A stretch of DNA of 7,011 nt from an uncultured Atopobiaceae bacterium. Lineage in GTDB: Bacteria; Actinomycetota; Coriobacteriia; Coriobacteriales; Atopobiaceae. Position 1 is the first letter of the stretch. Every line of letters starts with the position of its first letter. Below are positions 5,537 to 7,011 of this stretch, piece after piece. Under the pieces are notes generated by a model, which saw nothing but the letters and a program-made list of their open reading frames with translations, was not told where the DNA came from and made no database searches. The stretch spans positions 1 through 7,011 of the forward strand of contig CAAGLU010000322.1 of NCBI GenBank assembly GCA_900770865.1, written 5' to 3'. Both the position numbers and the translations under genes were made by a program.

Positions 5537-7000
5537 ATGCGCACGCACGACGTCAATGAGCTCGGCACAGAGAAGCCGCTGACGCTGATCGCGCACCTTG
5601 CCCTCCCAACCATCTGCGCCAACCTGGCCTCGTCGCTCTACACCTTCATCGACCGCCTCTTCATTGGCCATTACGTTGGGGGTTCGGCGCTCACGGCCGT
5701 GGGCATCGTCTCGCCCCTCAACAACATCGTGGCGGCAGTAACGGTCATGCTGAGCGTTGGCGGCGGCGCCATGCTCGCGACCTCCTTTGGCAAGGGGAGC
5801 CGCAAGCAGGCAAACGTGATCTTCACCAACATCGTCGTGATGTCCGCCGGCATTTCTATGGTCGTCGTGCTTGCCTTCGAGCTCTTCGCGTCGCCCCTCT
5901 GCGTGCTCTGCGGCGCAACGGCCGGCACGGAGACCGAGGCCCTGGCCGTGCTCTTCCTGCGGGTCACGTCGCTGGGCACGCTCTCCCAGATCGTCAACAT
6001 CGGGTTTGCCACGATGATTCGCTCCGAGGGAAACCCCAGCTACTCGATGTTCGTGACCATGATTGGCGCGGTCATCAACGTTGGGGCAAACGCCCTCGCC
6101 ATCATTGTCCTTGGGATGGGGCTCATAGGGTCTGCGTGGTCGACGGTCCTGAGCTCTGCCATCGCCGCCTATCTCTCCATCCGCTACTACACCACCGGAC
6201 GTGGCGCCGTTTCATGGGAGGGCTGGTCGGCCGTATCCGGGAAGATCATCCTGCGCACCGCCGCGCTGGGCATTGCCCCCGCCGTGTTCCAGATCCTCTC
6301 GTTTGTCAACAACACGCTGATAAACCGCTCGCTCATGGCATATGCGCCCCAGCAGCTGGGAGAGGGCGGAGGCGACGTTGCCATTGCGGCCAACACGGTT
6401 ATCAGCACGGTCGAGAGCATTGTCATCATGATCATCATGGGAACGAGCAACGCGGTCTCCACGGTGATCTCCTACAGCAACGGGGCCAAGGACTGGCGGC
6501 GCCTCCGCTCTGCGGCGCTCATCGGCCAGGTCATGGCGGGTGTTGTCTCCGTGGCGCTTTGGCTTGTGTGGCGCCTGGTGCCGCGCATTCCCTTCGAGCT
6601 CTTTGTGGGCGAGGACGAGCAGACCATCTCCGTCGGTGTCCAGGCGGTGTCCTACGGCAAGCTCTTCATCTTTGGCTTGGGCTTCCAGACGCTGGCGTCG
6701 ATGTACTTCTCGGCCATCTCTCGGCCGCAGGTCGCGACGCTGATCTCGGTCAGCCGGAACGGGCTGTTCCTGATTCCCGCGCTTCTCACGCTCCCGCCGC
6801 AGTTTGGCCTGCTGGGCGTCTACGCGTCCAGCAGCGTCTCCGATGCATGCTCGCTCGTGCTTGTCGGCGGCATCTACCTTCGCGAGATGGCCCGTCTCTC
6901 AAAGCTTGTGAAGGAGCAGGACCTGCGCGAGGGAGCAAGCGGAGAGCACGGGCAACTGGCAGAGAAGGCAGGCTCGACCTTGGGGGGTAAGGATGACTAG
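5537..7000 (+). CDS. MATE-family efflux transporter
   Basis: An inner-membrane antiporter expected to export drugs or other cationic or organic compounds in exchange for Na+ or H+. The 487 residues hold two homologous MatE halves (about 16-215 and 245-450) with roughly twelve hydrophobic segments. Family features include the first helix with ALPTICANLASSLYTFIDR, the SALTAVGIVSPLNN turn (50-63), GGGAMLATSFGKG (75-87), the IRSEGNPSYS loop (161-170) with a following helix rich in G/A/N, and the second-half SNAVSTVISYSNGA and SAISRPQVATLISVSRNG regions. The last ~40 residues are a charged, cytoplasmic tail. GGGAGGTGA (5522-5530) gives a strong ribosome binding site for ATG 5537. It is divergent from the dehydrogenase/TetR pair, which suggests control by that regulator. 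The substrate is unknown. Confidence 0.95.
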   Translation: MRTHDVNELGTEKPLTLIAHLALPTICANLASSLYTFIDRLFIGHYVGGSALTAVGIVSPLNNIVAAVTVMLSVGGGAMLATSFGKGSRKQANVIFTNIVVMSAGISMVVVLAFELFASPLCVLCGATAGTETEALAVLFLRVTSLGTLSQIVNIGFATMIRSEGNPSYSMFVTMIGAVINVGANALAIIVLGMGLIGSAWSTVLSSAIAAYLSIRYYTTGRGAVSWEGWSAVSGKIILRTAALGIAPAVFQILSFVNNTLINRSLMAYAPQQLGEGGGDVAIAANTVISTVESIVIMIIMGTSNAVSTVISYSNGAKDWRRLRSAALIGQVMAGVVSVALWLVWRLVPRIPFELFVGEDEQTISVGVQAVSYGKLFIFGLGFQTLASMYFSAISRPQVATLISVSRNGLFLIPALLTLPPQFGLLGVYASSSVSDACSLVLVGGIYLREMARLSKLVKEQDLREGASGEHGQLAEKAGSTLGGKDD

Positions 7001-7011
7001 CGCGCATGACA
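6993..7011 (+). CDS. Possible start of a further gene overlapping the MATE stop (partial)
   Basis: ATG 6993 opens a frame (M-T-S-A-H-D) that overlaps the MATE stop codon and is preceded by a G-rich GGGGGGTAAGG stretch at 6982-6992. This is the geometry of translational coupling. Only six codons fall inside the window, so neither its product nor its reality can be judged. Confidence 0.35.

Noticed and set aside
6136..6990. 284-residue plus-strand reading frame inside the MATE gene
   Set aside because: It is an out-of-frame shadow rich in His, Arg and Cys, and it overlaps a complete MATE protein.

Overview
The window looks like chromosomal DNA from a GC-rich actinobacterium. The class Coriobacteriia (Olsenella, Atopobium or Collinsella relatives) is my best guess. 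The reasons are the GC-rich third codon positions, the tightly coupled genes and the style of the NUDIX, AbiEi-like and TetR proteins. This placement is an inference, because there is no rRNA or other marker gene.

Layout from left to right: (1) a NUDIX hydrolase of the ADP-ribose pyrophosphatase type (43-786, +). It overlaps by 8 bp a single-pass membrane protein of unknown function (779-1678, +). (2) A 556-bp gene-free stretch (1679-2234). Its first half is an array of four imperfect-palindrome repeat units arranged as a dimer with an exact 150-bp offset. Its second half is AT-richer and full of inverted repeats. (3) An accessory gene (2235-3228, +) coding for an AbiEi-like N-terminal region joined to a DUF559/PD-(D/E)XK nuclease-like C-terminal domain. 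Its reading frame is broken by one extra G in a run of six. (4) Two more copies of the same palindromic repeat (3288-3372), so the repeat lies on both sides of the accessory gene and in the same orientation. (5) On the minus strand, a TetR-family regulator (3414-4061). It is separated by six degenerate 30-bp tandem repeats (4087-4266) from a D-2-hydroxyacid dehydrogenase (4269-5291). (6) A divergent, AT-rich intergenic region of 245 bp. (7) A MATE-family multidrug/cation antiporter (5537-7000, +), whose stop overlaps a possible next start codon at 6993.

Two functional groups stand out. The right half (TetR, dehydrogenase, MATE pump) has the layout of a regulated efflux or detoxification locus: divergent transcription from a shared AT-rich control region with several inverted repeats, and a TetR repressor candidate nearby. 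The middle part is the most unusual. An orphan AbiEi/DUF559-like protein with no visible toxin partner is embedded in a family of palindromic repeats. Changes in the inner arms of these repeats tend to preserve pairing, and extra half-sites follow them at 18-19 bp spacing. Whether the repeats are binding sites, RNA hairpins or mobile/REP-like elements cannot be settled from the sequence alone. The left pair (NUDIX and membrane protein) looks like ordinary housekeeping DNA.
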